From Streptomyces sp. DG2A-72 (GTDB taxonomy: Bacteria > Actinomycetota > Actinomycetes > Streptomycetales > Streptomycetaceae), in the NCBI RefSeq assembly GCF_030499575.1, contig NZ_JASTLC010000001.1, positions 5,108,001 through 5,172,000 of the forward strand: a DNA stretch of 64,000 nucleotides. Reading direction: 5' to 3'. Both the position numbers and the translations under genes were made by a program. Below the pieces are notes generated by a model. The model was not told where the DNA came from, searched no databases, and saw only the letters and a list, made by a program, of their open reading frames with translations. This document shows, one piece after another, positions 26,094-36,085 of the stretch (its first letter is position 1; each line of letters starts with the position of its first letter).

Positions 26094-27152
26094 TTAGCGG
26101 TCGAAGTCCAGCTCCACCTTCTCCGTCACCGGATGCGACTGGCACGCCAGCACATACCCCGCCTCCGTCTCCTCCGGCTCCAGCGCGAAGTTGCGGTCCA
26201 TCCGCACCTCGCCGGAGACCAGGAACGCCCGGCATGTCCCGCACACCCCGCCCTTGCAGGCGTAGGGCGCGTCGGCCCGGTTGCGCAGGACCGTCTCCAG
26301 CAGGGACTCGCCGTCCTGGACGGGCCAGGTTCCGCCGCGGCCGTCGAGCCGGGCGGTCACGGTGCTGTGGGCGGGGGCCGGGACCGGAGTCACGAGCGCG
26401 GTCAAGGGCTCCACGTGGAAGATCTCCTCGTGGATGCGGGTCCGCGCCACTCCGAGTCCGCGCAGGGCCCGCTCGGCCCCTTGCACCAGCCCGAACGGCC
26501 CGCACAGGAACCAGCCCGCCACGTCCTCCACCGGCAGCAGCGCCGGCAGCAACCCGGTGAGCCGGTCCTGGTCGAGCCGCCCGGACGGCAGACCCGCCTG
26601 CTGCTCCTCCCGGGAGAGCGCCGTCACCAGCTGCAGCCGCTCGGGGTAGCGGTCCTTCAGGTCGGCGACCTCCTCCAGGAACATCGTCGAGGCGGACGTG
26701 CGGTCGCTGCGGATCAGACAGAACCGGGCACCGGACTCACGCGCCAGCAGCGTCGAGGCGATCGACAGCACCGGGGTGATGCCACTGCCGCCGACGATCG
26801 CGGCATACAGACCGGGCGCGGGCTCCAGCGTGAAACGGCCGGCCGGGGTCATCACCTCCAGCTCGTCACCGACGTCGATCTCCTTGAGCGCGTACGTCGA
26901 GAAGGCCCCGCCCTCCACCAGCCGCACCCCGACCCGCAGGGTCCGTGGGCCCTCGGGGCCGGGCGCCGGGGAGCAGATCGAGTAGGTCCGCCGTATCTCC
27001 GTGCCGTCGGCCTTGCGGCGCAGCGCGAGATGCTGGCCCGGGGCGTAGCGGTACTCCTCCCGCAGCTCCGGGGGCACGGTGAGGGTGAGGGCCACGGAGT
27101 CGTCGGTGAGCCGGTCGACGGCGGCCACCGGGAGCGTGTGGAAGCGGGCCAT
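26094..27152 (-). CDS. paaE: Phenylacetyl-CoA epoxidase reductase subunit PaaE
   Basis: The 352-residue product has an FAD-binding domain (RRTYSICSPAPG), an NAD-binding domain (AIVGGSGITPVLS and GWFLCGPFGLVQ) and a C-terminal plant-type [2Fe-2S] ferredoxin domain with cysteines in YACKGGVCGTC and YVLACQSHP. It passes electrons from NADPH to the diiron oxygenase PaaAC. The ATG at 27152 overlaps the paaD stop (TGATG) and follows AAGGAG, so it is translationally coupled. Confidence 0.95.
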   Translation of the reverse strand: MARFHTLPVAAVDRLTDDSVALTLTVPPELREEYRYAPGQHLALRRKADGTEIRRTYSICSPAPGPEGPRTLRVGVRLVEGGAFSTYALKEIDVGDELEVMTPAGRFTLEPAPGLYAAIVGGSGITPVLSIASTLLARESGARFCLIRSDRTSASTMFLEEVADLKDRYPERLQLVTALSREEQQAGLPSGRLDQDRLTGLLPALLPVEDVAGWFLCGPFGLVQGAERALRGLGVARTRIHEEIFHVEPLTALVTPVPAPAHSTVTARLDGRGGTWPVQDGESLLETVLRNRADAPYACKGGVCGTCRAFLVSGEVRMDRNFALEPEETEAGYVLACQSHPVTEKVELDFDR

Positions 27153-27667
27153 CACAACTCCTTGAAGTGGTCGAACGGTTCACGGCAGGACAGACACCGA
27201 CGCAGCGCCTTGCACGCGGTGGAGGAGAACCGGCTGAGCAGCTCGGTGTCCGCCGATCCGCAGTGCGGGCAGAGAACGGGATCCGTGGTGCGGGTCGGGC
27301 CCAGCTCGATCGGCACCGGCTCGGACGCCTCCCGCACCCGCGGCGGTGCGATGCCGAACTCCCGCAGTTTGCGGCGCCCTTCGGCCGAGATGTCGTCCGT
27401 CGACCAGGCGGGCGAGAGCACCGTGCGGACCGACACCTGCCCTATGCCGTGCTCGTGCAGCGCCCGCTCTATGTCCACGGACATCGCCTCGATCGCCGGG
27501 CAGCCGGTGTACGTCGGGGTCAGCTCGACCTCGACCGAGTCCGTGCCGCGGACGTGCACCGCGCGCAGGACGCCCAGCTCCCGGAGGGTGAGCACGGGCA
27601 GTTCGGGGTCGGGCACCGCACCGGCGACCTCGAGGAGTTCCGCCTCCAGGGCGGTGAGGGTCACCAT
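27152..27667 (-). CDS. paaD: Phenylacetate-CoA oxygenase maturation protein PaaD
   Basis: The 171-residue product has an N-terminal DUF59 (MIP18-like) domain with VELTPTYTGCPAIEAMSVDI, implicated in Fe-S delivery, and a C-terminal zinc-ribbon-like region with CPHCGSADTELL and RRCLSCREPFDHF. It is thought to mature the Fe-S reductase PaaE. The ATG overlaps the end of paaC, and its stop overlaps paaE. Confidence 0.95.
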   Translation of the reverse strand: MVTLTALEAELLEVAGAVPDPELPVLTLRELGVLRAVHVRGTDSVEVELTPTYTGCPAIEAMSVDIERALHEHGIGQVSVRTVLSPAWSTDDISAEGRRKLREFGIAPPRVREASEPVPIELGPTRTTDPVLCPHCGSADTELLSRFSSTACKALRRCLSCREPFDHFKEL

Positions 27668-28380
27668 GACGCCCCCGGGTGGCTGCGGTGCAGATGCTGC
27701 ATCTCGGCGAGCATCCGCCCGAAGGGCTCGGTGTGCAGGCCCTGACGGCCCGCCCCGGCGGTCCACGCACCGGACCGCGGCCCTTCCGGGACGGTCAGGG
27801 TGGCGCGGTCAAGGACGCTTGACACGGACTTCAGCCAGGCAGCCTGCAATTCGTCCGCGTCCACATCCAGGCCCTCGACCGGCCGGAACATCTCACCGGT
27901 GAACCGCCACAGCGCCTCGCACGCGCGCTGCGTCCGCTCATGGCTGACCTCAGTGCCGTCGCCGAGCCGCAGGGTCCACTGCTCGGCGTGGTCGCGGTGG
28001 TAGGCGACCTCCTTGACGGCCTTCGCGGCGAGCGGCGCGAAGGGGCCGCCCGCGGTGGCGAGGCGGGCGTAGAGCAGGTGCTGGTAGGTGGAGAAGTACA
28101 GCTGGCGGACGATGGTGTGGGCGAAGTCGCCGTTCGGCTGCTCGACCAGCTGGAGGTTGCGGAAGGCGCGCTCTTCGCGCAGATAGGCCAGCTCGTCCTC
28201 GTCGCCGACCATCGACAGCAGCACCCGGGCCTGGCCCAGCAGGTCCAGGGCGATATTGGCGAGCGCGACCTCCTCCTCGAGCACGGGCGCGTGGCCCGCC
28301 CACTCGCCCAGGCGGTGGGAGAGCACCAGCGCGTCGTCGCCGAGGGCGAGCGCGGCCGTGGTGGGAACGGCGACGGTCAC
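27661..28380 (-). CDS. paaC: Phenylacetyl-CoA epoxidase structural subunit PaaC
   Basis: The 239-residue helical subunit contains SHRLGEWAGHAPVLEEEVAL and the segment LYFSTYQHLLYARL. PaaC is the scaffold partner of the catalytic PaaA subunit. It starts with the GTG at 28380, which overlaps the paaB stop in GTGA, the same coupling as elsewhere in the operon. Confidence 0.94.
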   Translation of the reverse strand: MTVAVPTTAALALGDDALVLSHRLGEWAGHAPVLEEEVALANIALDLLGQARVLLSMVGDEDELAYLREERAFRNLQLVEQPNGDFAHTIVRQLYFSTYQHLLYARLATAGGPFAPLAAKAVKEVAYHRDHAEQWTLRLGDGTEVSHERTQRACEALWRFTGEMFRPVEGLDVDADELQAAWLKSVSSVLDRATLTVPEGPRSGAWTAGAGRQGLHTEPFGRMLAEMQHLHRSHPGASW

Positions 28381-28660
28381 AGGTGCTTCACCCCTTCCGG
28401 GATCTCGTAGAACGTCGGGTGCCGGTACGGCTTGTCGGCGGCCGGCTCGAAGAACGGGTCCTTCTCGTCCGGCGAGGACGCCGTGATCGCGGACGACGGC
28501 ACGACCCAGATCGAGACGCCCTCGCCGCGCCGGGTGTACAGATCGCGCGCGTTGCGCAGGGCGAGCTCCGCGTCCGGCGCGTGCAGGCTGCCGGCGTGGG
28601 TGTGCGAGAGGCCGCGGCGGGAGCGTACGAAGACCTCCCACAGGGGCCAGTCGGTGTTCG

Positions 28661-28664
<4 letters not shown>
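28377..28664 (-). CDS. paaB: Phenylacetyl-CoA epoxidase subunit PaaB
   Basis: The 95-residue protein has the full PaaB fold ([20 protein letters not shown] and [16 protein letters not shown]). It bridges PaaAC units. The start ATG overlaps the paaA stop in ATGA. Confidence 0.95.
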
Positions 28665-29689
<1,025 letters not shown>

Positions 29690-29731
29690 GGGGCCCCCTC
29701 GACCTTGGGCTCTGCCTGGACCTTGCTCCCG

Positions 29732-29745
29732 ACCGATCGTTCGGT
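29732..29745. promoter_or_regulatory. PaaR-like operator before paaA
   Basis: The palindrome ACCGATCGTTCGGT (reverse strand ACCGAACGATCGGT) lies 43 bases upstream of paaA. The same 14 bases, within a longer identical stretch, occur between paaN and paaH. It agrees with the ACCGNNCGNNCGGT core I recall for actinobacterial PaaR. Confidence 0.8.
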
Positions 29746-29790
29746 TCATGCGATTCCATGGTGTGACGGGCGCCGTAAGGTGTCAACCGC

Positions 29791-29823
29791 TGTGGATAAC
29801 CTGCCGGGATCGCCTGTGGGCAA
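29791..29823 (-). other. Two DnaA-box-like sequences upstream of the DUF5819 gene
   Basis: TGTGGATAA (29791-29799, a perfect TTATCCACA on the reverse strand) and TGTGGGCAA (29815-29823, one mismatch) lie in the divergent gap between paaA and the DUF5819 gene. Confidence 0.5.
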
Positions 29824-29924
29824 CCGGGCGGACGGTCCGATGGGGGTGTGCCGGGCGCGTGGGGCTGAGTACCGTTCCCGTCCAAGCGGCCGGAAGACTG
29901 AGCGGAATCGGGAAACGGGGCGGA

Positions 29925-30674
29925 ATGGACGACGCGTACGACGGTGGCTCGAACGCCCCGGACGGGGCGGGCGGGGTGGTCGAGACGGACGGGCGCGAGG
30001 CGTCCGACGAACCGGCCGCCGGCCCCCGCAGCGCTGTCGCCGCGCTCTCCCTCCGCTACCAGATCGGCGTCGCGCTCGCGCTCGCCTGCGTCGCGGTCGC
30101 CGTCTGCGTCCACATCGGCATGGTGTTCCTGCACGTTGCCCCGTCGAACACGGTCACCAAACAGCACGGCCGCGCGATAGACGACTGGATCTACCCCGAG
30201 TTCGAGCAGAACTGGAAGCTCTTCGCGCCCAACCCGCTGCAGCAGAACATCGCCGTCCAGGTCCGCGCCCAGATCGGCAGGCCGGACGGCGGCAGGAAGA
30301 CCACCGGCTGGTACGACCTGTCCGCGCAGGACGGCCGGGCCATCGACGGCAATCTGCTGCCGAGCCACACCCAGCAGAACGAACTGCGTCGTGCGTGGGA
30401 CTTCTTCCTCGCCACCCACGACGCCGAGAACCGCCCGTCGGGCCTGCGCGGCGCCCTCTCGGAGACCTATCTGCGCCGGATCGTGCTGCTGCGCCTCGAC
30501 CGCGACGACGCGGCCGGGCGGGGCGAGACGATCGAGCGGGTCCAGGTGCGCTCCCGCACCACCAACGTCCGCCCGCCCGAGTGGAGCACGGAGCAGGTCT
30601 CCGACCAGCCGGTGTTCCGGGTGCTGCCCTGGTGGTCGGTCTCGGCCGGCGACCTCGGGGGAGGCGCCCGGTGA
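29925..30674 (+). CDS. DUF5819 family membrane protein
   Basis: The 249-residue product has a hydrophilic acidic head, one membrane helix around residues 45-68 (VALALACVAVAVCVHIG) and an extracytoplasmic domain with IYPEFEQNWKLFAPNPLQQN, the DUF5819 hallmark. It resembles soluble companions of HTTM proteins, and the next gene is indeed an HTTM protein whose GTG overlaps this stop. The two likely act together at the membrane; the reaction is unknown. Confidence 0.85.
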   Translation: MDDAYDGGSNAPDGAGGVVETDGREASDEPAAGPRSAVAALSLRYQIGVALALACVAVAVCVHIGMVFLHVAPSNTVTKQHGRAIDDWIYPEFEQNWKLFAPNPLQQNIAVQVRAQIGRPDGGRKTTGWYDLSAQDGRAIDGNLLPSHTQQNELRRAWDFFLATHDAENRPSGLRGALSETYLRRIVLLRLDRDDAAGRGETIERVQVRSRTTNVRPPEWSTEQVSDQPVFRVLPWWSVSAGDLGGGAR

Positions 30675-31906
30675 ACCGCTTCGCGCCGGCTGTCTCGGGC
30701 GGCATCGCCCGTGTCACCGAGGCCGCCCTCGGCCCGTACCAGACCGCCGTGATCCGTATCGGGTTCAGCGCGACCTGGCTGCTCTTCCTGCTGCGGGAGC
30801 TGCCCCACCGCCAGGAGCTGTACGGCCCCGACGGTCCCTGGGAATTCGGCCTCGCCGAGCAGCTGATCTCGACGAACGGTGCCTTCACGGCCCTGATGTG
30901 GTCGGACGGCCGGCTCTGGTTCGAGGGTGTGTACGCGCTCGCCGTCCTCACGAGCGTCCTGCTGCTGCTGGGCTGGCGCACTCGCACCATGTCCGTGCTC
31001 TTCATGGTCGGCGTGCTCTCACTGCAGAACCGCAGCATCTTCATGGGCGACGGCGGCGACAACGTCCTGCACCTGATGTGCCTGTACCTCGTCTTCACGC
31101 GCTGCGGCCAGGTGTGGTCGCTGGACGAGCGCCGGGCACGGCGCGTGCGTGCGGCACGCGCGCGTGGAGAGCGCGTGGTGGACCGGGTGGGGCCCGCCCT
31201 GTGGGGGGTGCTCGGGCTGGTGCTGGTCGTGGTGACCGCGGCGGGCAAGCTCGACGGCGACCTGACCGTGCCGGTGATCATCTGGGGTGTGTGGGTGGCC
31301 CTGGCCGTGTGGTGGGTCGTCGGACGCCTGGCCAGGAGCGACGAGCCGCGGGTCCTGCTCGATGTGGTCGGCAACATCGTCCACAACGGCGCTCTGCTCG
31401 TGATCATGGCTGAGGCCTGTCTGATCTACGCGACGGCCGGCTGGTACAAGATCCAGGGCTCCCGCTGGCAGGACGGCACCGCCGTCTACTACCCCCTGCA
31501 CCTCGACTACTTCTCACCCTGGCCCGCCCTCGCCGACCTGCTGTCGGCCAGCGGCACGGCGGTGATGCTCGTGACATACGGAACCGTGGCCGTCCAGGTC
31601 GCCTTCCCGTTCACGCTGTTCCATCGACGCGTCAAGAACGTCCTGCTCGCCGCGATGATCACCGAGCACGCCGTGATCGCCGTCGTCCTCGGACTGCCCT
31701 TCTTCTCACTGGCGATGATCGCGGCGGACGCGGTCTTCCTGCCGACGTCGTTCCTGCGCCGGCTGGGCGACTGGGCCGCACGCGCGCGTGGACGCGTGTT
31801 CCGGGGCAAGGACGGCCCCAAGGTGCCGGGCCAGCGGACCAGGGACGCGTCAGCCCCGGAGAACCCGGAGAACCCGGAGCACACGCACGTAGGCTTCACG
31901 GCATGA
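30671..31906 (+). CDS. HTTM-domain (vitamin K-dependent gamma-carboxylase-like) membrane protein
   Basis: The 411-residue multi-pass protein has HTTM features: YQTAVIRIGFSATWLLFLLR, LGWRTRTMSVLFMVGVLSLQ, GDGGDNVLHLMCLYLVFTRC and a C-terminal LHLDYFSPWPALADLL, FPFTLFHRRVKNVLLAAMIT. The tail after the last helix is basic and then disordered (ENPENPEHTHVG). The HTTM family includes the lipase-like and carboxylase-like proteins, but bacterial functions are mostly unknown. It is translationally coupled on both sides. Confidence 0.85.
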   Translation: MNRFAPAVSGGIARVTEAALGPYQTAVIRIGFSATWLLFLLRELPHRQELYGPDGPWEFGLAEQLISTNGAFTALMWSDGRLWFEGVYALAVLTSVLLLLGWRTRTMSVLFMVGVLSLQNRSIFMGDGGDNVLHLMCLYLVFTRCGQVWSLDERRARRVRAARARGERVVDRVGPALWGVLGLVLVVVTAAGKLDGDLTVPVIIWGVWVALAVWWVVGRLARSDEPRVLLDVVGNIVHNGALLVIMAEACLIYATAGWYKIQGSRWQDGTAVYYPLHLDYFSPWPALADLLSASGTAVMLVTYGTVAVQVAFPFTLFHRRVKNVLLAAMITEHAVIAVVLGLPFFSLAMIAADAVFLPTSFLRRLGDWAARARGRVFRGKDGPKVPGQRTRDASAPENPENPEHTHVGFTA

Positions 31907-32658
31907 CCGCCGCCGATCCCGTGACTTCCTGGCACCGGCTCGCCGACGCCTCCGTCCTGCTCGACGGCTTCCACGCCCTCAAGCACGCGGTGCGTTTCGG
32001 AGCCGCTGTCCCGGTCGCGGTGGCCGTCGACCGGGCGGCCACGCTCGCCCTCGCCGACGAGTTGGCTCCGGACGTACGAGACACCCTGGACGCCCTGCTC
32101 ACGGAGGTCCCGGAGCCGACGTACAGGTCCCTCGTGCCGCGCCCGCATCCGACCGCGGTGGCGGCCCTGGCCGTACGACCGCCCCGTGCCGCCAACGTCG
32201 AGAAGCTGGCGCACTCTCCCCGCACCGCACCCGTCGTCGTCCTCGACAACCCACGCAACCTCGGCAATGTGGGCGCCGTCATCCGTCTGGCCGCCGGTTT
32301 CGGCGCGACCGGAGTGGTCACCACCGGCACCCTCGACCCGTGGCACGCCACGGTCGTTCGCGGCGGAGCGGGCCTGCACTTCGCGACCGCCGTGGAGCGG
32401 CTGACCGTCGACGAACTGCCGTCCGGGCCGCTGTTCGCCCTGGACCCCGAGGGCGACGACATCCGGGGCGTGAAGCTCCCGGACGACGCCGTCCTCGCCT
32501 TCGGGTCGGAGCGCAGCGGCCTGTCGGCCGAACTACGCGCGCGTACCGACCATTTGCTGTCCCTGCCGATGCGCCCCCAGGTCTCCAGCTACAACTTGGC
32601 GACGAGTGTCGGAATGACCCTCTACCACTGGAGCACGGGCACGGAAGCGCCCCTTTAG
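31903..32658 (+). CDS. TrmH/SpoU family RNA 2'-O-methyltransferase
   Basis: The 251-residue product has an N-terminal substrate-binding part and a C-terminal SpoU knot with the motifs LDNPRNLGNVGAVIRLAAGF (motif 1), FGSERSGLS (motif 2) and LPMRPQVSSYNLATSVGMTL (motif 3, S-adenosylmethionine binding). It methylates a ribose in tRNA or rRNA; the target is unknown. The ATG overlaps the HTTM stop in ATGA. Confidence 0.9.
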   Translation: MTAADPVTSWHRLADASVLLDGFHALKHAVRFGAAVPVAVAVDRAATLALADELAPDVRDTLDALLTEVPEPTYRSLVPRPHPTAVAALAVRPPRAANVEKLAHSPRTAPVVVLDNPRNLGNVGAVIRLAAGFGATGVVTTGTLDPWHATVVRGGAGLHFATAVERLTVDELPSGPLFALDPEGDDIRGVKLPDDAVLAFGSERSGLSAELRARTDHLLSLPMRPQVSSYNLATSVGMTLYHWSTGTEAPL

Positions 32659-32706
32659 GGGCGCGGGGAACTGCGCGACAAGCCACAACGCACCGGCAGC
32701 CGCGCA
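32645..32706 (+). repeat. Common Streptomyces intergenic repeat with hairpin
   Basis: Overlapping the trmH-type gene's stop is the hairpin GCGCCCC/TTTA/GGGGCGC (32647-32664). The GGGGCGCGGGGAACTGCGCG motif follows, then an AAGCCACAACGCACCGGCAG tail. This motif is widespread in Streptomyces intergenic DNA. It shares the GGGGCGCGGGG core with the other repeat family here. It probably serves as a terminator between the convergent genes. Confidence 0.7.
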
Positions 32707-32727
32707 ATCACCGCACATCCCGAGCTC

Positions 32728-34419
32728 TTAGGCCTCCCGCCGCACCTCAACAACCCGGAACCGGCTAGCGACAAACGCCCCATCACACAGCGCAGCGTTC
32801 GCCGCCGGATTACCCCCCGACCCATGGAAGTCCGAAAACGCGGCCGTCTGGTTCACATACACCCCACCCGTGAGGTTCAGCGACAACTGCGCCGACTCCT
32901 CAAGGCAGACGTCGACCACGGCCCCCTCGACCTCCTCGTCAGTGGTGTACGCACCGACGGTCATCGCTCCCTTCTCGCGGATCGTCCGCCGCAGCAACTC
33001 CACCGCGTCGGACGCGGAGTCGACCGCGACGGCGAAGGAGACGGGCCCGAAGCACTCGCTCATGTACGCGGCCTCGGCGTCCGGCTTTGCCCCGTCCAGC
33101 TTCACGATCACCGGGGTACGGACGACCGCGTCCGGGAACTCCGGGTTGCTGATCTCCCGTGAGGCGAGGGCGACTTCGCCGAGGCCCGCCGCCGCCTCCA
33201 GACGAGCCTTCACATCCGGGTTGACGATCGCGCCGAGCAGCGCGTTGGCGCGCGCGTCGTCGCCGAGCAGGCCGTCGACCGCGCGGGCGAGGTCGGCGAC
33301 GACCTCGTCGAAGGTCCGGGGGCCCTCCTCGGTGCGGATGCCGTCGCGCGGGATGAGCAGGTTCTGCGGGGTGGTGCACATCTGGCCGCTGTACAGGGAC
33401 AGCGAGAAGGCCAGGTTGGACAGCATCCCCTTGTAGTTGCCGGTCGACTCCACGAGCACCGTGTTGACGCCCGCCTTCTCCGTGTAGACCTGTGCCTGGC
33501 GGGCGTTGGCCTCCAGCCAGTCACCGAAGGCCGTCGAACCGGTGTAGTCGATGATCCGGATCTCCGGGCGCACGGCCAGGGTCTTGGCGATGCCCTCGTC
33601 CGGGCGCTCGGAGGCCAGCGCCACCAGGTTCGGGTCGAAGCCCGCCTCGGCCAGCACCTGGCGCGCGACCTGCACGGTGAGCGCGAGCGGCAGCACCGCG
33701 CGCGGGTGGGGCTTGACCAGGACCGCGTTTCCGGTGGCCAGGGAGGCGAACAGGCCCGGATAGCCGTTCCACGTCGGGAAGGTGTTGCAGCCGATCACCA
33801 GGGCGATCCCGCGCGGGACCGGCGTGAACTGCTTGGAGAGCGCGAGCGGGTCGCGCTTGCCCTGGGGCTTGGTCCACTCCGCGGTGTCGGGGGTGCGGAC
33901 CTGCTCCACATACGCGTACGCCACCGCCTCCAGGCCACGGTCCTGCGCATGCGGGCCGCCCGCCTGGAACGCCATCATGAAGGCCTGGCCGGAGGTGTGC
34001 ATGACCGCGTGCGCGAACTCGTGCGTCCGGTCGCTGATGCGCCCCAGAATCTCCAGGCAGACCACGGCCCGGATCTCCGCGCCGGCGTCCCGCCACGCGC
34101 GCTGACCGGCCTTCATCGCGGGCAGCAGGACATCGATGTCCGCGTGCGGGTAGGTGACGCCCAGCTCGATGCCGTACGGCGAGACCTCGCCGCCCGTGAA
34201 GTCGTCCGTGCCGGGCTGGCCGAGGTCGAGGCGAGTGCCCACAAGAGCGTCGAAGGCGGCCTTGCCGGCTGCCGCGTCCAGACTGCCCTGCTCGCCGTAG
34301 GCCTTGGGGTGCTCGGGGTGCGGAGACCAGTACGCGCGCGTGCGGATCGCTTCCAGCGCCTGGTCGAGGGTGGGCCGGTGAGCGGCGATCAGCTGGTGCG
34401 CGGTGAGTTCGGCGGCCAT
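32728..34419 (-). CDS. paaN: Phenylacetic acid degradation aldehyde dehydrogenase PaaN
   Basis: The 563-residue product is an aldehyde dehydrogenase-fold protein of the PaaN group. It has VPRGIALVIGCNTFPTWNGY and TLAVRPEIRIIDYTGSTAFG (cofactor and substrate region), GQMCTTPQNLLIP with the catalytic cysteine, and SECFGPVSFAVAV. It oxidises or processes the ring-opened CoA aldehyde of phenylacetate breakdown. The start ATG at 34419 follows AGGAG. The gene is divergent from paaH with a PaaR-like palindrome between them. Confidence 0.94.
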   Translation of the reverse strand: MAAELTAHQLIAAHRPTLDQALEAIRTRAYWSPHPEHPKAYGEQGSLDAAAGKAAFDALVGTRLDLGQPGTDDFTGGEVSPYGIELGVTYPHADIDVLLPAMKAGQRAWRDAGAEIRAVVCLEILGRISDRTHEFAHAVMHTSGQAFMMAFQAGGPHAQDRGLEAVAYAYVEQVRTPDTAEWTKPQGKRDPLALSKQFTPVPRGIALVIGCNTFPTWNGYPGLFASLATGNAVLVKPHPRAVLPLALTVQVARQVLAEAGFDPNLVALASERPDEGIAKTLAVRPEIRIIDYTGSTAFGDWLEANARQAQVYTEKAGVNTVLVESTGNYKGMLSNLAFSLSLYSGQMCTTPQNLLIPRDGIRTEEGPRTFDEVVADLARAVDGLLGDDARANALLGAIVNPDVKARLEAAAGLGEVALASREISNPEFPDAVVRTPVIVKLDGAKPDAEAAYMSECFGPVSFAVAVDSASDAVELLRRTIREKGAMTVGAYTTDEEVEGAVVDVCLEESAQLSLNLTGGVYVNQTAAFSDFHGSGGNPAANAALCDGAFVASRFRVVEVRREA

Positions 34420-34497
34420 ACGGGACCAACTCCTCGTCTCAAGAACTCTTCTTTGAGCTCATGACCTGGGCGGAAACAGCCGGACAGAGTTAGAGTA

Positions 34498-34511
34498 ACC
34501 GAACGATCGGT
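34498..34511. promoter_or_regulatory. PaaR-like operator between paaN and paaH
   Basis: ACCGAACGATCGGT, with flanks A and CGGGA, exactly matches the site before paaA on the reverse strand. Lying between two divergent paa genes, it could control both. Confidence 0.85.
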
Positions 34512-34567
34512 CGGGACAAGGGGGTCCGCCGCATCTGTGGAAAACCCCGTGCGGGAGGATCGCGCAC

Positions 34568-36085
34568 ATGACAGCACTCGACCTCAGCAGCCCTGTGGCC
34601 GTCGTCGGCACCGGCACCATGGGCCAGGGCATCGCCCAGGTCGCGCTGGTCGCCGGCCATCCCGTGCGGCTGTACGACACCGTCCCCGGACGGGCCCAGG
34701 AGGCGTCCGCCGCGATCGGTGCCCGCCTCGACCGGCTCGTCGAGAAGGACCGGCTCACCGCCGCCGGCCGGGACACGGCACGCGCGCGTCTGCTGCCCGC
34801 CGAGAGCCTCACCGACCTCGCGGACTGTGCCCTGGTCGTCGAGGCCGTCCTGGAGCGGCTCGACGTCAAGCAGGACCTCTTCCGCGAGCTGGAAGGCATC
34901 GTCGGCGAGGACTGTCTGCTCGCCACCAACACCTCGTCCCTGTCGGTGACGGCCATCGGCGGCGCGCTCGGCAACCCCGGTCGTCTCGTCGGCCTGCACT
35001 TCTTCAACCCCGCACCGCTGCTGCCGCTGGTCGAGGTCGTCTCAGGGCACGCCACCGACGTCACGATGGCCACGCGCGCGTACGAGACGGCGCGCGCCTG
35101 GGGCAAGATCCCGGTCGCCTGCGCCGACACCCCCGGCTTCATCGTCAACCGCATCGCACGGCCCTTCTACGCCGAGGCCTTCGCGGTCTACGAGGCCCAG
35201 GGCGCCGACCCCGCCACCATCGACGCGATCCTGCGCGAGTCCGGCGGCTTCAAGATGGGCGCCTTCGAGCTGACCGACCTCATCGGCCAGGACGTCAACG
35301 AGTCGGTCACGCACTCCGTGTGGCAGTCCTTCTTCCAGGACGTGCGCTTCACGCCCTCGCTCGCCCAGCGGCGCCTGGTCGAGTCGGGCCGGCTCGGCCG
35401 CAAGGCCGGACAGGGCTGGTACGACTACCGGGAGGACGCCGAGCCCGCCGAGCCGCACACCGCGGAACGCGCCCAGCCGCCCGTGTACGTCGTCGCAGAG
35501 GGCGACCTGGGCCCCGCCGCCGAACTGCTCGCGCTGATACGCGAGGCGGGCATCGCCGTCCGCGCGGAGGACGAGGACCACGGCACCCGTCTGGTGCTGC
35601 CGGGCGGCGGGCAGCTGGCGCTCGCCGACGGCCAGACCTCCGTGGAGTTCCGGGACGTCGTCTACTTCGACCTCGCGCTCGACTACCGCAGGGCCACCCG
35701 TATCGCCCTGTCCGCCTCCCAGGACACCACCTCGCAGACCCTCACCGAGGCGATCGGCCTCTTCCAGGCGCTCGGCAAGGACGTCAGCGTCATCGGCGAC
35801 GTACCCGGCATGATCGTCGCCCGCACCGTCGCGCGGATCGTCGACCTGGCGCACGACGCCGTGGCCAAGGGGGTGGCCACCGAGGAGGACATCGACACCG
35901 CGATGCGGCTGGGCGTGAACTACCCCCTGGGCCCCTTCGAATGGAGCCGCAGGCTCGGCCGCAACTGGGCGTACGCCCTCCTCGACGACCTGCATCTGCG
36001 CGACCCCTCGGGACGTTACGCGCCCTCGCTCGCGCTCTACCGCCATGCGTACGCCTCCGACAAGCGGGAGGGCAGCACGTCATGA
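34568..36085 (+). CDS. paaH: 3-hydroxyacyl-CoA dehydrogenase PaaH
   Basis: The 505-residue product carries the dinucleotide loop VAVVGTGTMGQGIAQVAL, the DLADCALVVEAVLERLDVK and LATNTSSLSVTAIGG segments, LVGLHFFNPAPLLPLVEVV (catalytic region) and two C-terminal helical domains, the usual full length for PaaH. It oxidises 3-hydroxyadipyl-CoA. It overlaps the paaR start by four bases (ATGA). Confidence 0.95.
   Translation: MTALDLSSPVAVVGTGTMGQGIAQVALVAGHPVRLYDTVPGRAQEASAAIGARLDRLVEKDRLTAAGRDTARARLLPAESLTDLADCALVVEAVLERLDVKQDLFRELEGIVGEDCLLATNTSSLSVTAIGGALGNPGRLVGLHFFNPAPLLPLVEVVSGHATDVTMATRAYETARAWGKIPVACADTPGFIVNRIARPFYAEAFAVYEAQGADPATIDAILRESGGFKMGAFELTDLIGQDVNESVTHSVWQSFFQDVRFTPSLAQRRLVESGRLGRKAGQGWYDYREDAEPAEPHTAERAQPPVYVVAEGDLGPAAELLALIREAGIAVRAEDEDHGTRLVLPGGGQLALADGQTSVEFRDVVYFDLALDYRRATRIALSASQDTTSQTLTEAIGLFQALGKDVSVIGDVPGMIVARTVARIVDLAHDAVAKGVATEEDIDTAMRLGVNYPLGPFEWSRRLGRNWAYALLDDLHLRDPSGRYAPSLALYRHAYASDKREGSTS

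Noticed and set aside
26409..26422. Possible parS-like CTCCACGTGGAAGA in paaE
   Set aside because: Only the central CACGTGGA agrees, with several mismatches in the arms, and the codons encode a normal FHVE stretch of paaE.
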